8,767 bases of DNA from a bacterium (GCA_029945985.1 JAQSDP010000020.1:1-8767); one strand, 5' to 3'. Counted from the stretch's first letter, positions 1 through 6,352 are shown. Made by a program: numbers and translations. Notes: a model not told the origin generated them from the letters alone.

Positions 1-312
1 CTTACCGCCGGCTTCATGGGCAAGGTGCTCGTGTTCCGTCCGGCTCTGGAGGCCGGTTCCCCGCTTTTGGTTATCCTCGTTATCGTCGCTGTGGTTAATA
101 CAGCGATCTCCGCTTACTATTACCTTCGGTTGATAGTAGTAATGTTTTTCAAGGAACGAGTCACCGAATGGGTCGAGCCGAAGATGCCGCTGGGCTTCGC
201 TGCCGCACTTCTGATCGCCGTGATCGGTGTTCTGTATCTCGGGATATTCGCGGGCGGCGTTATCGAGAAGTTCTCGCAATCAAGTTCCGCCTACGGGGCG
301 CAGGTGAAATAG
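1..312 (+). CDS. nuoN: NADH-quinone oxidoreductase subunit N, C-terminal end (partial)
   Basis: This is the last 103 residues of a membrane subunit of respiratory complex I. NuoN is one of the antiporter-like proton-pumping subunits (family length about 480-500 residues). The frame is open from base 1 and starts in the conserved stretch LTAGFMGKVLVF, which matches the PPTAGFMGKF segment of NuoN. Two hydrophobic helices follow: one around residues 20-50, ending in the family-typical AYYYLRLIVVMFF, and one around residues 63-85. A short hydrophilic tail ends at the TAG at 310-312. The 5' part and the rest of the nuo operon lie left of the window. As NuoN is usually the last nuo gene, the operon probably ends here. 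NuoM or NuoL would be the alternative, but the tail and length after the last helices fit NuoN best. Confidence 0.9.
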   Translation, partial: LTAGFMGKVLVFRPALEAGSPLLVILVIVAVVNTAISAYYYLRLIVVMFFKERVTEWVEPKMPLGFAAALLIAVIGVLYLGIFAGGVIEKFSQSSSAYGAQVK

Positions 313-341
313 CTGGGACTAGCGTGTATCGTGAAAAAGAC

Positions 342-356
342 TTCCCGAACCGGGAA
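342..356 (+). other. Small perfect hairpin after nuoN
   Basis: TTCCCG, a 3-nt loop AAC, then CGGGAA form a perfect 6-bp stem 29 nt after the nuoN stop. No T-run follows, so it is not a canonical intrinsic terminator. It could still stabilise the 3' end of the nuo mRNA or mark its end together with Rho. Found by eye only. Confidence 0.35.
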
Positions 357-406
357 CGGAGATCGACGTTCGAGTTCTTCAGGGAATACAAAACCCGTTC
401 TTCAAC

Positions 407-631
407 ATGGCCGCGAACCTCGATGTTACGCGGCTTTATCGTTTCTGCAAGGACCGGCTGACCCCGTTCTCGACCTCGTGTTTGTATTTTTCGATCACGG
501 CAGTAAACGAGATCCGCGTGTTTCGATTTCGTATGATCGACGAAAGGGTCGTTGAATTTTATCGAATAGAGGCGACTCCCCACGCTTTGAGGGACGGCTA
601 TCATGTTGGGCGTTATTTCAGCCTCTTTTAG
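407..631 (+). CDS. Doubtful small ORF, hypothetical protein
   Basis: A frame open from 335 (after a TGA at 332-334) to the TAG at 629-631 would encode 74 residues from the ATG at 407, or up to about 98 if an upstream non-ATG start were used. Its codon choice looks fairly normal for this DNA and the product is mixed hydrophobic/basic, without a signal peptide or membrane helix. It ends 23 nt before the next gene on the same strand. Against it: there is no Shine-Dalgarno at a useful distance from ATG 407 (AGGGA at 381-385 is too far), I recognise no family, and other frames are also open here. It may be a real small protein, a remnant, or chance. Confidence 0.25.
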   Translation: MAANLDVTRLYRFCKDRLTPFSTSCLYFSITAVNEIRVFRFRMIDERVVEFYRIEATPHALRDGYHVGRYFSLF

Positions 632-654
632 GAAAAGCTTGATTCGGTAGCGGA

Positions 655-1107
655 ATGATAAATATCGATGGACTCAAAGCCAATCTCGGTGAACTCTGGA
701 TACCTGTCATCTACCGCGACAAGGTGCGGCCCTTGCGAACACGCAGCCTGCAGATGGCCGTTCCCGAGCGGGAGAATTTGCCGGAGATCTCGCATACGCT
801 GCTTGGCATCGAGCTGAAAGTCGGCAAGCTCCGCATCTCGACTCCGGACCTTTCGACAGCCAGGTTTCTCTCTGTTTTTGCCCGTCTCGGATCTCGAGAG
901 GTAGCCATCCCTTATGACATTTCAAAAATATCGGGGATCGCCGACATGCTTGAGACCGGTTGGCAGCGGATGAACCTGCTGCTCCAAGGAACGACAACGC
1001 GCACGAGGAATCTAGCCATCAAAACTATCCGTGCGGAGATCGCGGAGATCGGAGCCGGGGACCTGATGCCGGAATTCAATACTCCGACCAGGCGAGCGCA
1101 ATCCTGA
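655..1107 (+). CDS. Hypothetical protein, 150 residues
   Basis: I do not recognise the family. The product is a soluble-looking basic protein with no cysteine, no signal peptide and no membrane segment. The middle third (about residues 45-95) alternates short hydrophobic strands and helices. The segment after that (about 96-135) looks helical and rich in Arg/Thr, and the last 20 residues look disordered. The ATG at 655 is the first start after an in-frame TGA at 640-642. Its ribosome site is poor: GCGGA touches the ATG, and AGGAAA lies 19 nt upstream. It follows nuoN on the same strand by 342 bp and precedes the amidotransferase gene, with 73 nt to that gene's preferred start. It could be read with either. 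Long uninterrupted frame, ordinary codon use and the fit between neighbours make it a likely real gene, but no function can be given. Confidence 0.65.
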   Translation: MINIDGLKANLGELWIPVIYRDKVRPLRTRSLQMAVPERENLPEISHTLLGIELKVGKLRISTPDLSTARFLSVFARLGSREVAIPYDISKISGIADMLETGWQRMNLLLQGTTTRTRNLAIKTIRAEIAEIGAGDLMPEFNTPTRRAQS

Positions 1108-1132
1108 GCGTTCGGCCGGAGTGTTACGAGAA

Positions 1133-1141
1133 TGTTATACT
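1133..1141 (+). promoter_or_regulatory. Extended -10 promoter for the amidotransferase gene
   Basis: TG-T-TATACT is an extended -10 element (5 of 6 matches to TATAAT plus the TG motif). No good -35 lies upstream, as expected for this promoter type. A start near 1148 would give a leader of about 33 nt before the ATG at 1181. The element sits inside the extra codons that a GTG start at 1121 would require, which favours the downstream ATG. Read by eye. Confidence 0.4.
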
Positions 1142-1180
1142 GTTGAAACACCTCGGGTTCTTGGCTCGAGACAGTTGATA

Positions 1181-2098
1181 ATGTTGGATGCAGGCGTAAA
1201 ACAAGACCTTCTGGAAGAACTTCCTTTCCCCTACAACGGCAGAGCTTTTTGTCGGTACGAGCCGATCGAGAAGCGGGTTGAACACGCTCGTATTCTTATT
1301 GTTAATTCCCTCTTGAGGTATGAGTCGGATATGTCCGAACTCGCGCGCGCGGACTGGAACGGTTCGACCGAATCGAGGCTCCGCTTTGAGAACAAGGTGT
1401 CGGGAATGGCGTGCAACAATATTGCCCAGAATGTCATCCGCCTTGTTCGCCAGCCAAAGACGCTTACCGTTCACCTTTCGGAATTAACTGAAGCTACTCA
1501 CGATTTCAGGCCCGACGCGATCGTGATGAGCGGAACGTACAGCGACTTCGACTATTACAATCCTGCACATCTGGCCCGATTTGCTGAGTTCATTAAGGGT
1601 ACCAAGATCCCTGTGCTTGCAATCTGCGGCTCGCACCAGTTGGTCGCGCAATCGTTCGGTTCACACCTGGTCACGCTGGACGACAAGGAACTTTCAGAAA
1701 AGCGTTCGGATCGAGTGGTCGAGTATCAGTACAAGCTGGTCAAGATCACTGATACATCCGACCCCATCTTTGAAGGTATTCAGGATCAAACTTCAGGCGT
1801 GTGGCAGGACTACACCAAGGAAGACGACATTCTGCGCGTCTGGCAGAACCACGGCGTTCAGGTCGACGGAGTGCCGGATGGGTTTAAGCTTCTTGCCACC
1901 TCCTATCTTTGCAAGAACCAGATGATGGTCAAACGTGCGGATGGCCAGCTCATCTATTGTGTTCAGTTTCATCTTGAAAAATCGTTTGAAGATTGGTCCA
2001 AGAATCCCACGCGGTGGGAACATCCTAACGAATCTCGTGACGGCCGTGTTTTATTCGAGAACTTTCTTCAGCTAGCGATCGCTCACGCACACAATTGA
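1181..2098 (+). CDS. Class I glutamine amidotransferase-like protein
   Basis: The 305-residue product carries a triad-type class I glutamine amidotransferase domain (GMP synthase/anthranilate synthase component II type). That fold hydrolyses glutamine and passes ammonia to a synthase partner. The nucleophile elbow reads AICGSHQ with Cys149 in the usual place. The catalytic His/Glu pair reads QFHLEKS (His264, Glu266), against the common FHPE. A strand such as VMSGTYSDFDYY (about 110-120) takes the place of the usual GGP loop region. The first 60 residues are an extra N-terminal portion. The frame extends to a GTG at 1121 (325 residues). I prefer ATG 1181 because a promoter-like element lies between the two starts, although neither start has a strong ribosome site. 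No synthetase or acceptor enzyme gene is adjacent, so the ammonia acceptor, or a different hydrolase role (for example a gamma-glutamyl peptidase), is unknown. It ends just before a bidirectional terminator. Confidence 0.8.
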   Translation: MLDAGVKQDLLEELPFPYNGRAFCRYEPIEKRVEHARILIVNSLLRYESDMSELARADWNGSTESRLRFENKVSGMACNNIAQNVIRLVRQPKTLTVHLSELTEATHDFRPDAIVMSGTYSDFDYYNPAHLARFAEFIKGTKIPVLAICGSHQLVAQSFGSHLVTLDDKELSEKRSDRVVEYQYKLVKITDTSDPIFEGIQDQTSGVWQDYTKEDDILRVWQNHGVQVDGVPDGFKLLATSYLCKNQMMVKRADGQLIYCVQFHLEKSFEDWSKNPTRWEHPNESRDGRVLFENFLQLAIAHAHN

Positions 2099-2120
2099 TA
2101 GATTGGAGATTCTTTAAAGG

Positions 2121-2156
2121 AAAAAGGCGGCGCACCTTGGATGCCCCGCCTTTTTT
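2121..2156. terminator. Bidirectional intrinsic terminator
   Basis: AAAAAGGCGG (2121-2130) pairs perfectly with CCGCCTTTTT (2146-2155) around a 15-nt loop. On the plus strand the stem runs into a T-run for the amidotransferase gene ending at 2098. On the minus strand the A-run becomes the T-run for the pilin operon, whose last gene ends at 2174. It lies between the two convergent stops and would serve both. Confidence 0.9.
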
Positions 2157-2173
2157 GCTGTAAGATCCGCTGT

Positions 2174-4033
2174 CTACTTCTCGACCACGCCGAGAACGAC
2201 ATTGCTAATGGCGTTCAAACTGTTCGCCTGATTATTTGAGTTGTAGCGGATGTCGGAGTTACCACCGCCACTCGTCTCCCAACGCGGAGCCCAAAAGTCG
2301 GACCCTGCGGGGGGATTTAGGTTGCCCGCAACCATACTGTTTTCGTAAGGTGCTACGATAATGTTTCCCTCGATCTCGCCGGTACCGCCGCCGCTTCGCA
2401 AGATACCTCCACCACCGGTTACAACGATCAAACCATTAAAGCTGAAATTTCCTCGGAGCGTTAACTGTCCCGTAACTATCAGCAGACCTCCACCGGCAAC
2501 CGGACCGAGTTCGCAATCTCCATCACAGAACGTGATCCCTGAGCCGTTTGCATTGTCTCCATAAGAAGTCGGCTGAGCGTTGGTAAAGACACGACCGGTT
2601 CCGGCCGGGTTTGCCGGATCGTATGTATTGAGCGCCGTATCGTAGATGCTCTTGATCGTCGCGTCCATCGTCACTGGATTCAACATCCAGGGCGGAATCT
2701 CTTGCCGAACATTGGATGGCACGCCCTGTACGTTGTTTGCGATGTGGCCGTCGACTGCATCGAGAACGTGCTGCAGGTTGGGATCATCATCCCCAAAGGG
2801 CACGTTCGTGGTCACGCCGATCGGGGGTATGACGTCTGAAGATCCGGTCGCCTGATCGATTCCGGAATAGAGCATTGCATTGGAAGCTCCCGGATCGAAG
2901 AGGAAACTCCCGTTCGGACCGGTTGCATTCCCTACCATCGTGATCGTGGCAGGGGCTCCGAGGCCACTGAAGTAGTTGCTCTGGACGATCGCCTCCAATT
3001 CCTTCCTCGCGCCGCGGGGGCCGTACCCGGTGGACTTAACTAAGAGCCGATCAGGTTCCGGAGCCGAGATCGTTCCGGTAATATCGTAAGCAGCACGACC
3101 CGTGGCAACCTCATATCCGAAAGGCCGCGTACCGGTTCCGCGGAACGTGAATCCGGTCATTTCGAGGTCTATTTGACTCCCGCGAAGTGTATATGTTTCA
3201 GAGTCAAAAATGATCCGGGGAGGTGTGGAAATAGAGCCGGTGTTCTGTAAAATGAACCCGCGAATTTTTTGCGAGGCGTAATACGGCCGCGTCATATTCA
3301 CCGTGATCTCAAATCGGTTGAGCGTCGGTATCTCAGCACCAGTCCCGTTTACCACCACATCGATCCGGCCGTAGTTTGTCGCAGCCTCGGATGCGCCGGA
3401 TATATCGAGATTGCTGACACTGTTCGGTGTATAGGTGATCACGACCGTGTTCGGAGCCGTGCCGTAAGTGATCCTGTTCGGCATGACGGCATCATGGTCG
3501 TAAAAGCGTCCAAACGTTCCGAACGAAACCACCGACCCGGTGTGGTCGGGGTCAGACACCGACACGGAATATGCGTGATTCTGTGCTGAGCTGTAGACAA
3601 CGTGATCCGCCGTTGTATTCCCCGCATATGACATCCATCGTGACATCCGTGGATCTGCTACCGTGTCGGTCGGGTCATTTGACGTTACGTTGGTCAGAGC
3701 ACGGACGTACGTGATCGTGTTCGCCTTGTGATAGGCGGGCTTGGTGGTATCGAGCAATGGCGCGGGTTTAACCTTGCATCCGGTCGAGTCTTCAATGGCC
3801 TGGGTACATTTGTATCGCAGCACGTTTACCACGGACTGAATGCCGCTTTCCGCCGCAGCATAAGCCTGCTGCTCAGCAGTAATGTCGGTCACGTTCGCTG
3901 AGTTCATGGATGTCGAAAGCAGTACACCCGCGCTTGCGGCGACCAGCAAAAACGACATAAGGAGCGCCATAACCATTGCCGCCCCGCGTTCATTGTCGCG
4001 GTTTTTGAAAGCCTGCGTCGTTTCGATCTTCAT
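2174..4033 (-). CDS. PilX-like minor pilin, unusually large (619 residues)
   Basis: Last gene of the minor pilin operon. The N terminus is of the PilX_N type: basic residues, RGAAMVMALLM (Gly17, hydrophobic helix about 18-40), then a polar helix with AYAAAESGI (about 58-65). The +5 position after Gly17 is Met, not Glu, as is common in PilX-type proteins. Cys76 and Cys86 may pair. The large remainder is Thr/Asn/Gly-rich and beta-like. It ends in a glycine-rich block beginning GGGLLIVTGQLTL (about 514-555), a repeated strand-turn pattern seen in long PilX-like proteins, with a CDGDC pair (Cys503, Cys507) just before it. Typical PilX is 150-200 residues. The frame extends 8 codons to a TTG at 4057. 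ATG 4033 is preferred because GGAG lies 8 nt upstream. The gap to pilW is 27 nt. Likely role: pilus tip or priming complex, exported to the cell surface. Confidence 0.75.
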   Translation of the reverse strand: MKIETTQAFKNRDNERGAAMVMALLMSFLLVAASAGVLLSTSMNSANVTDITAEQQAYAAAESGIQSVVNVLRYKCTQAIEDSTGCKVKPAPLLDTTKPAYHKANTITYVRALTNVTSNDPTDTVADPRMSRWMSYAGNTTADHVVYSSAQNHAYSVSVSDPDHTGSVVSFGTFGRFYDHDAVMPNRITYGTAPNTVVITYTPNSVSNLDISGASEAATNYGRIDVVVNGTGAEIPTLNRFEITVNMTRPYYASQKIRGFILQNTGSISTPPRIIFDSETYTLRGSQIDLEMTGFTFRGTGTRPFGYEVATGRAAYDITGTISAPEPDRLLVKSTGYGPRGARKELEAIVQSNYFSGLGAPATITMVGNATGPNGSFLFDPGASNAMLYSGIDQATGSSDVIPPIGVTTNVPFGDDDPNLQHVLDAVDGHIANNVQGVPSNVRQEIPPWMLNPVTMDATIKSIYDTALNTYDPANPAGTGRVFTNAQPTSYGDNANGSGITFCDGDCELGPVAGGGLLIVTGQLTLRGNFSFNGLIVVTGGGGILRSGGGTGEIEGNIIVAPYENSMVAGNLNPPAGSDFWAPRWETSGGGNSDIRYNSNNQANSLNAISNVVLGVVEK

Positions 4034-4060
4034 ACTGATTGCTCCAAATTCTTCCAATGA

Positions 4061-4744
4061 TCAATACTGCCGCAGCATATAGCTGGCGTTCCTCAGCGTC
4101 ACCTCTGACTTGTAGGACACGTCTGAAGGGTTGACCTGCCCCACGATCTCCTCGAGTTGAGCCTTGACGGTGATTTCCACACGCCCCGTGGTCGATGTCG
4201 GTGTTGTAGATGAGGTTGGCGGATTTACCCCGCTTGGATCGTAGTTCCAATAGACGAATTCCAGCGAGCTGACGCGGTTAACCACGACCGAAGTTGTTGG
4301 ACTGGCCTTTGGGTCGTACCGCACGATCGACTGTGTTCCTGCGTCGAGATAATAAGAAACGTCTTCACCGGCTTGATCAGTGAGACACGCCGTGTCGACG
4401 ACGCCGTTTTCGCAATTCGACTTATCTCCCTGATTGAACATATTAGTCCGCATCCGGATCTGATTCGCACCCGAGTCGGCAGTGACGATACCGTTATTTG
4501 CAACACGCGTAGCCGCATCGTTGTAGAGGCCGAAACCTGAGTTCGCAACCTCACGCGAGATTACGTTCAAAGCGGCCTGCACCGATACGAGGGCGTCGGC
4601 ACGGCGAGTTTCGCGTTGGCGAACACCCATTGCTCTCCCGAGCAGCGTCGAAACGATGCTAAGCAAGATGAGCATGATCGTCATCGCGATCGTCAGTTCG
4701 ATCAGCGAAAATCCTTTTTCCTTTCTTTTCTTCTGATTGAACAT
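4061..4744 (-). CDS. PilW-like minor pilin (prepilin-type N terminus)
   Basis: A 227-residue type IV prepilin-like protein. A short basic leader (residues 1-11) ends at Gly11, followed by FSLIELTIAMTIM with Glu16 at the +5 position. This is the classical prepilin peptidase site and the start of the membrane helix (about 12-36). The conserved SREVANSGFGLY stretch (about 63-74) is typical of PilW. Cys111 and Cys120 form a likely short disulfide loop. A Thr/Ser/Pro stretch at about 175-187 precedes the last beta strands. The frame extends 19 codons upstream to 4801, overlapping pilV. ATG 4744 is preferred because GAGG lies 9 nt before it and the prepilin leader then has normal length. It starts 2 nt after the pilV stop, so translation is probably coupled. 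Expected role: with the neighbouring minor pilins, priming assembly of a type IV pilus. Confidence 0.85.
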   Translation of the reverse strand: MFNQKKRKEKGFSLIELTIAMTIMLILLSIVSTLLGRAMGVRQRETRRADALVSVQAALNVISREVANSGFGLYNDAATRVANNGIVTADSGANQIRMRTNMFNQGDKSNCENGVVDTACLTDQAGEDVSYYLDAGTQSIVRYDPKASPTTSVVVNRVSSLEFVYWNYDPSGVNPPTSSTTPTSTTGRVEITVKAQLEEIVGQVNPSDVSYKSEVTLRNASYMLRQY

Positions 4745-4746
4745 TT

Positions 4747-5241
4747 CTAATTTCCTCGGGTTCTTCTCAGAACTACTGTGTTGGGAACGGCGAACCACCA
4801 CGTCGGACTATCTTCAACGGCGATACGAATCGTAACCGTAATGTCTTTGAGCTGTGTATCGGGATCGACCTCGCAGACTGTTGGCGTTGACGGATCATCG
4901 TCAACTGTTCGCTCAACCTTGAAGGCACCACCGTTTGGGCTCGAAACGATCGTCGTAACGGGCGTACACGAGTTCCCTGTACCGTCCAGAAGAGGGTGCG
5001 TCCCGCCTGAAGTCCACTTAGCCGCTCGTAGGGTCTCGACTTCTTTCTGAAGGAGGGCGAGCGACTCCGTCCGGATGGCGTTACCGAAGTTGTATGTCAC
5101 CGCATAAGTGAAAGTATGAACAACACCAAGCAAGGCGATCATAATGATCACCAGTGCGACCGTCGTTTCGATGAGCGTCATTCCCGCTTCGGCGTCTATG
5201 GGTACCTGTGTCGAAGGGATGTTTTCCGTGATCACGTTCAT
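4747..5241 (-). CDS. PilV-like minor pilin (prepilin-type N terminus)
   Basis: A 164-residue prepilin-like protein. The leader is longer than usual (20 residues, acidic near the cut) and ends EAG, with the mature protein starting MTLIETTVALVII and Glu25 at +5. The first mature residue is therefore Met in place of the usual Phe. The hydrophobic helix spans about 21-48. Cys92 and Cys123 may bridge. The C-terminal half looks like a small beta domain with a WWF aromatic patch at 148-150. The ATG at 5241 has GAGA 7 nt upstream. The gene follows fimT by 30 nt and overlaps nothing. The product is inferred from the motif, size and place in the fimT-pilV-pilW-pilX order. Expected place: inner membrane, then the pilus initiation complex. 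Confidence 0.82.
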   Translation of the reverse strand: MNVITENIPSTQVPIDAEAGMTLIETTVALVIIMIALLGVVHTFTYAVTYNFGNAIRTESLALLQKEVETLRAAKWTSGGTHPLLDGTGNSCTPVTTIVSSPNGGAFKVERTVDDDPSTPTVCEVDPDTQLKDITVTIRIAVEDSPTWWFAVPNTVVLRRTRGN

Positions 5242-5271
5242 ACAGTTATCTCGAATGCGAGTCCAAAAATG

Positions 5272-6195
5272 CTATGGCTGACACTTCCCGTTGTGCGCGA
5301 CGATCATCGGATACTGACACGTACACGTTGCCGGTGATCCGGGACGATCGTACGGCGGCGAGGTCGCGCAATACGGAAGGGGCGTTGCAGTCGGCGAAGG
5401 TGTCGGGGTCGCCGGCGTGGGGGTTGGGGTTCCAGGTCCTGGCGTCGGAGTTGGAGTTGCCGTTGGAGTTGGAGTTGGAGTTGGCGTCGGGGTTGCGGTG
5501 GGCGTTGGTGTAACCGATCCCGATGGCGTCGGAGACGGCGTCGGTGATCCGATGACCAGATCCCAGACTGACAGCAACGGATTGATATAAAGGGATTCAC
5601 CTACGTTCGTGACCGTGGGTGCCGTGAAATTAGGAATCGTCTCGCCGCCTTTTAATGCCGTCGTTGTCCCGGTCGGCGAAACATAGATCACAGTCGCATT
5701 CTGATCGTTCGCAGTCGCGGCGGTGCAGGGCAGCTCGCAAAAGGTCGTCGCGGTATGCGTCGCGGTCGGAGCAGCACAGGTCCCTGAGCTTGACTTCCCT
5801 CTTCCGTCGAATCTGATCGTGATCGGGTAGACAAGTCCGTCACCTACGATCTCGGTATTACTTCGACTCGCAAAATCGTACAGCGATGTTTCCGAAGCGG
5901 GATCGATCGACCCGTTCCGGTTTGTGTCCGTAAGTAGCCGAAAGCTGGTAGGGCTCGTGATCTCGACACGCGACATCTGATCGCACGTATCCGGCCGCCG
6001 CTTTACGGAATCATACCGGGCCCTTTCCAGAGCAACCTTGAACTCTCGCGAAATATTCTGCCGTGCGAGACTTGAAGATGACGAGCCAAGCGCGATGACC
6101 GCCAGGGTGACGAGTATGCCGATCACCACTAATACGATCAAGAGCTCGATCAAAGAGAATCCAGAGTTGGAACGAAATGAAGTCTGTTTCTGCAT
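5272..6195 (-). CDS. FimT/GspH-like pseudopilin with Thr-Pro linker and cysteine-rich tail
   Basis: First gene of the pilin operon, 307 residues. The leader ends SNSG (Gly12) followed by FSLIELLIVLVVIG with Glu17 at +5: a textbook prepilin site and helix (13-37). The segment SREFKVALERARYDSVKRR and the following beta domain fit FimT/GspH. Residues 90-98, DTNRNGSID, form a calcium-loop-like turn common in FimT proteins. FimT/GspH proteins are usually 160-200 residues. Here the pilin domain ends near 215, then 216-274 is an almost pure Thr/Ser-Pro linker, then a short tail with Cys276, Cys291, Cys293 and Cys305. Further cysteines in the pilin domain are 71, 140, 153 and 157. The ATG at 6195 has AAGG about 10 nt upstream. 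The linker plus tail may hold a small disulfide-bonded head away from the filament. The tail's function is unknown. Confidence 0.85.
   Translation of the reverse strand: MQKQTSFRSNSGFSLIELLIVLVVIGILVTLAVIALGSSSSSLARQNISREFKVALERARYDSVKRRPDTCDQMSRVEITSPTSFRLLTDTNRNGSIDPASETSLYDFASRSNTEIVGDGLVYPITIRFDGRGKSSSGTCAAPTATHTATTFCELPCTAATANDQNATVIYVSPTGTTTALKGGETIPNFTAPTVTNVGESLYINPLLSVWDLVIGSPTPSPTPSGSVTPTPTATPTPTPTPTPTATPTPTPGPGTPTPTPATPTPSPTATPLPYCATSPPYDRPGSPATCTCQYPMIVAHNGKCQP
5444..5509 (+). repeat. Hexanucleotide repeat coding the Thr-Pro linker
   Basis: Eleven consecutive 6-bp units of the form GTTGGA with variants (GTCGGA, GTTGCC, GTTGGC, GTCGGG and so on) lie inside fimT and are read on the minus strand as repeated Thr-Pro pairs. 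The longest identical run is three GTTGGA units at 5462-5479. A 6-bp unit preserves the frame, so slippage would change linker length without inactivating the gene. Confidence 0.85.
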
Positions 6196-6243
6196 GGAAA
6201 GGTCGCCTTGGCTTAGGCCGCTGAAGAATGGCAGGAATAGTCG

Positions 6244-6259
6244 GGGAGCAGAAACTCCC
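6244..6259 (-). other. Small hairpin at the 5' end of the pilin operon leader
   Basis: GGGAG and CTCCC form a 5-bp stem with a 6-nt loop at the very start of the inferred fimT mRNA. It might protect the 5' end. The signal is short and could be chance. Confidence 0.25.
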
Positions 6260-6264
6260 GTTAT

Positions 6265-6293
6265 GTTCTACCACGGAATACAAACATCGTCAA
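6265..6293 (-). promoter_or_regulatory. Sigma70-type promoter of the pilin operon
   Basis: On the minus strand TTGACG (-35, at 6288-6293) and TAGAAC (-10, at 6265-6270) are separated by exactly 17 nt. The predicted start near 6258 leaves a leader of about 62 nt to the fimT ATG at 6195. It lies between the ybdK stop and fimT, making fimT-pilV-pilW-pilX one transcription unit. Read by eye. Confidence 0.5.
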
Positions 6294-6332
6294 GCGAATA
6301 TAAACAATGTATAACACCTGCGGGTACACCTC

Positions 6333-6352
6333 TGCTTGGATTTACCCAAGCA
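6333..6352 (-). other. 7-bp hairpin between ybdK and fimT
   Basis: TGCTTGG and CCAAGCA pair perfectly over 7 bp with a 6-nt loop, 50 nt after the ybdK stop and 40 nt upstream of the pilin promoter -35. No T-run follows on either strand, so it is not a standard intrinsic terminator. It may mark the 3' end of the lysR-ybdK message or be a protein site upstream of the pilin promoter. Confidence 0.4.

Larger units (their letters stand above)
313..654. other. 342-bp stretch without a secure gene
   Basis: Between the nuoN stop and the next credible start no ORF has both a good start and a recognisable product. The stretch holds a 15-nt hairpin right after nuoN (342-356) and a frame open from 335 to 631, listed separately as doubtful. 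I see no tRNA, no riboswitch-like fold and no strong promoter. It may be simple intergenic DNA or an eroded gene. Confidence 0.5.

Noticed and set aside
342..356. Hairpin after nuoN as an intrinsic terminator
   Set aside because: No T-run follows the stem, so it is kept only as a small hairpin.
331..555. A plus-strand ORF starting with GTG just after nuoN
   Set aside because: Its product is Ser/Arg-rich and looks like an off-frame translation, and the start codon is part of the sequence leading into a hairpin.
260..604. A 114-residue minus-strand ORF
   Set aside because: It overlaps the conserved end of nuoN, has no ribosome site and no recognisable product.
4034..4057. Upstream TTG start for the PilX-like gene
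   Set aside because: ATG 4033 has GGAG at the ideal distance, and the TTG-extended leader lacks one.
4745..4801. Upstream start for the PilW-like gene that overlaps pilV
   Set aside because: ATG 4744 has GAGG at 9 nt and gives a normal prepilin leader. The upstream part is pilV sequence in another frame.
5444..5509. Short tandem repeats considered as a CRISPR array
   Set aside because: There are no spacers, the unit is 6 bp, and it lies in frame inside a pilin gene coding Thr-Pro.
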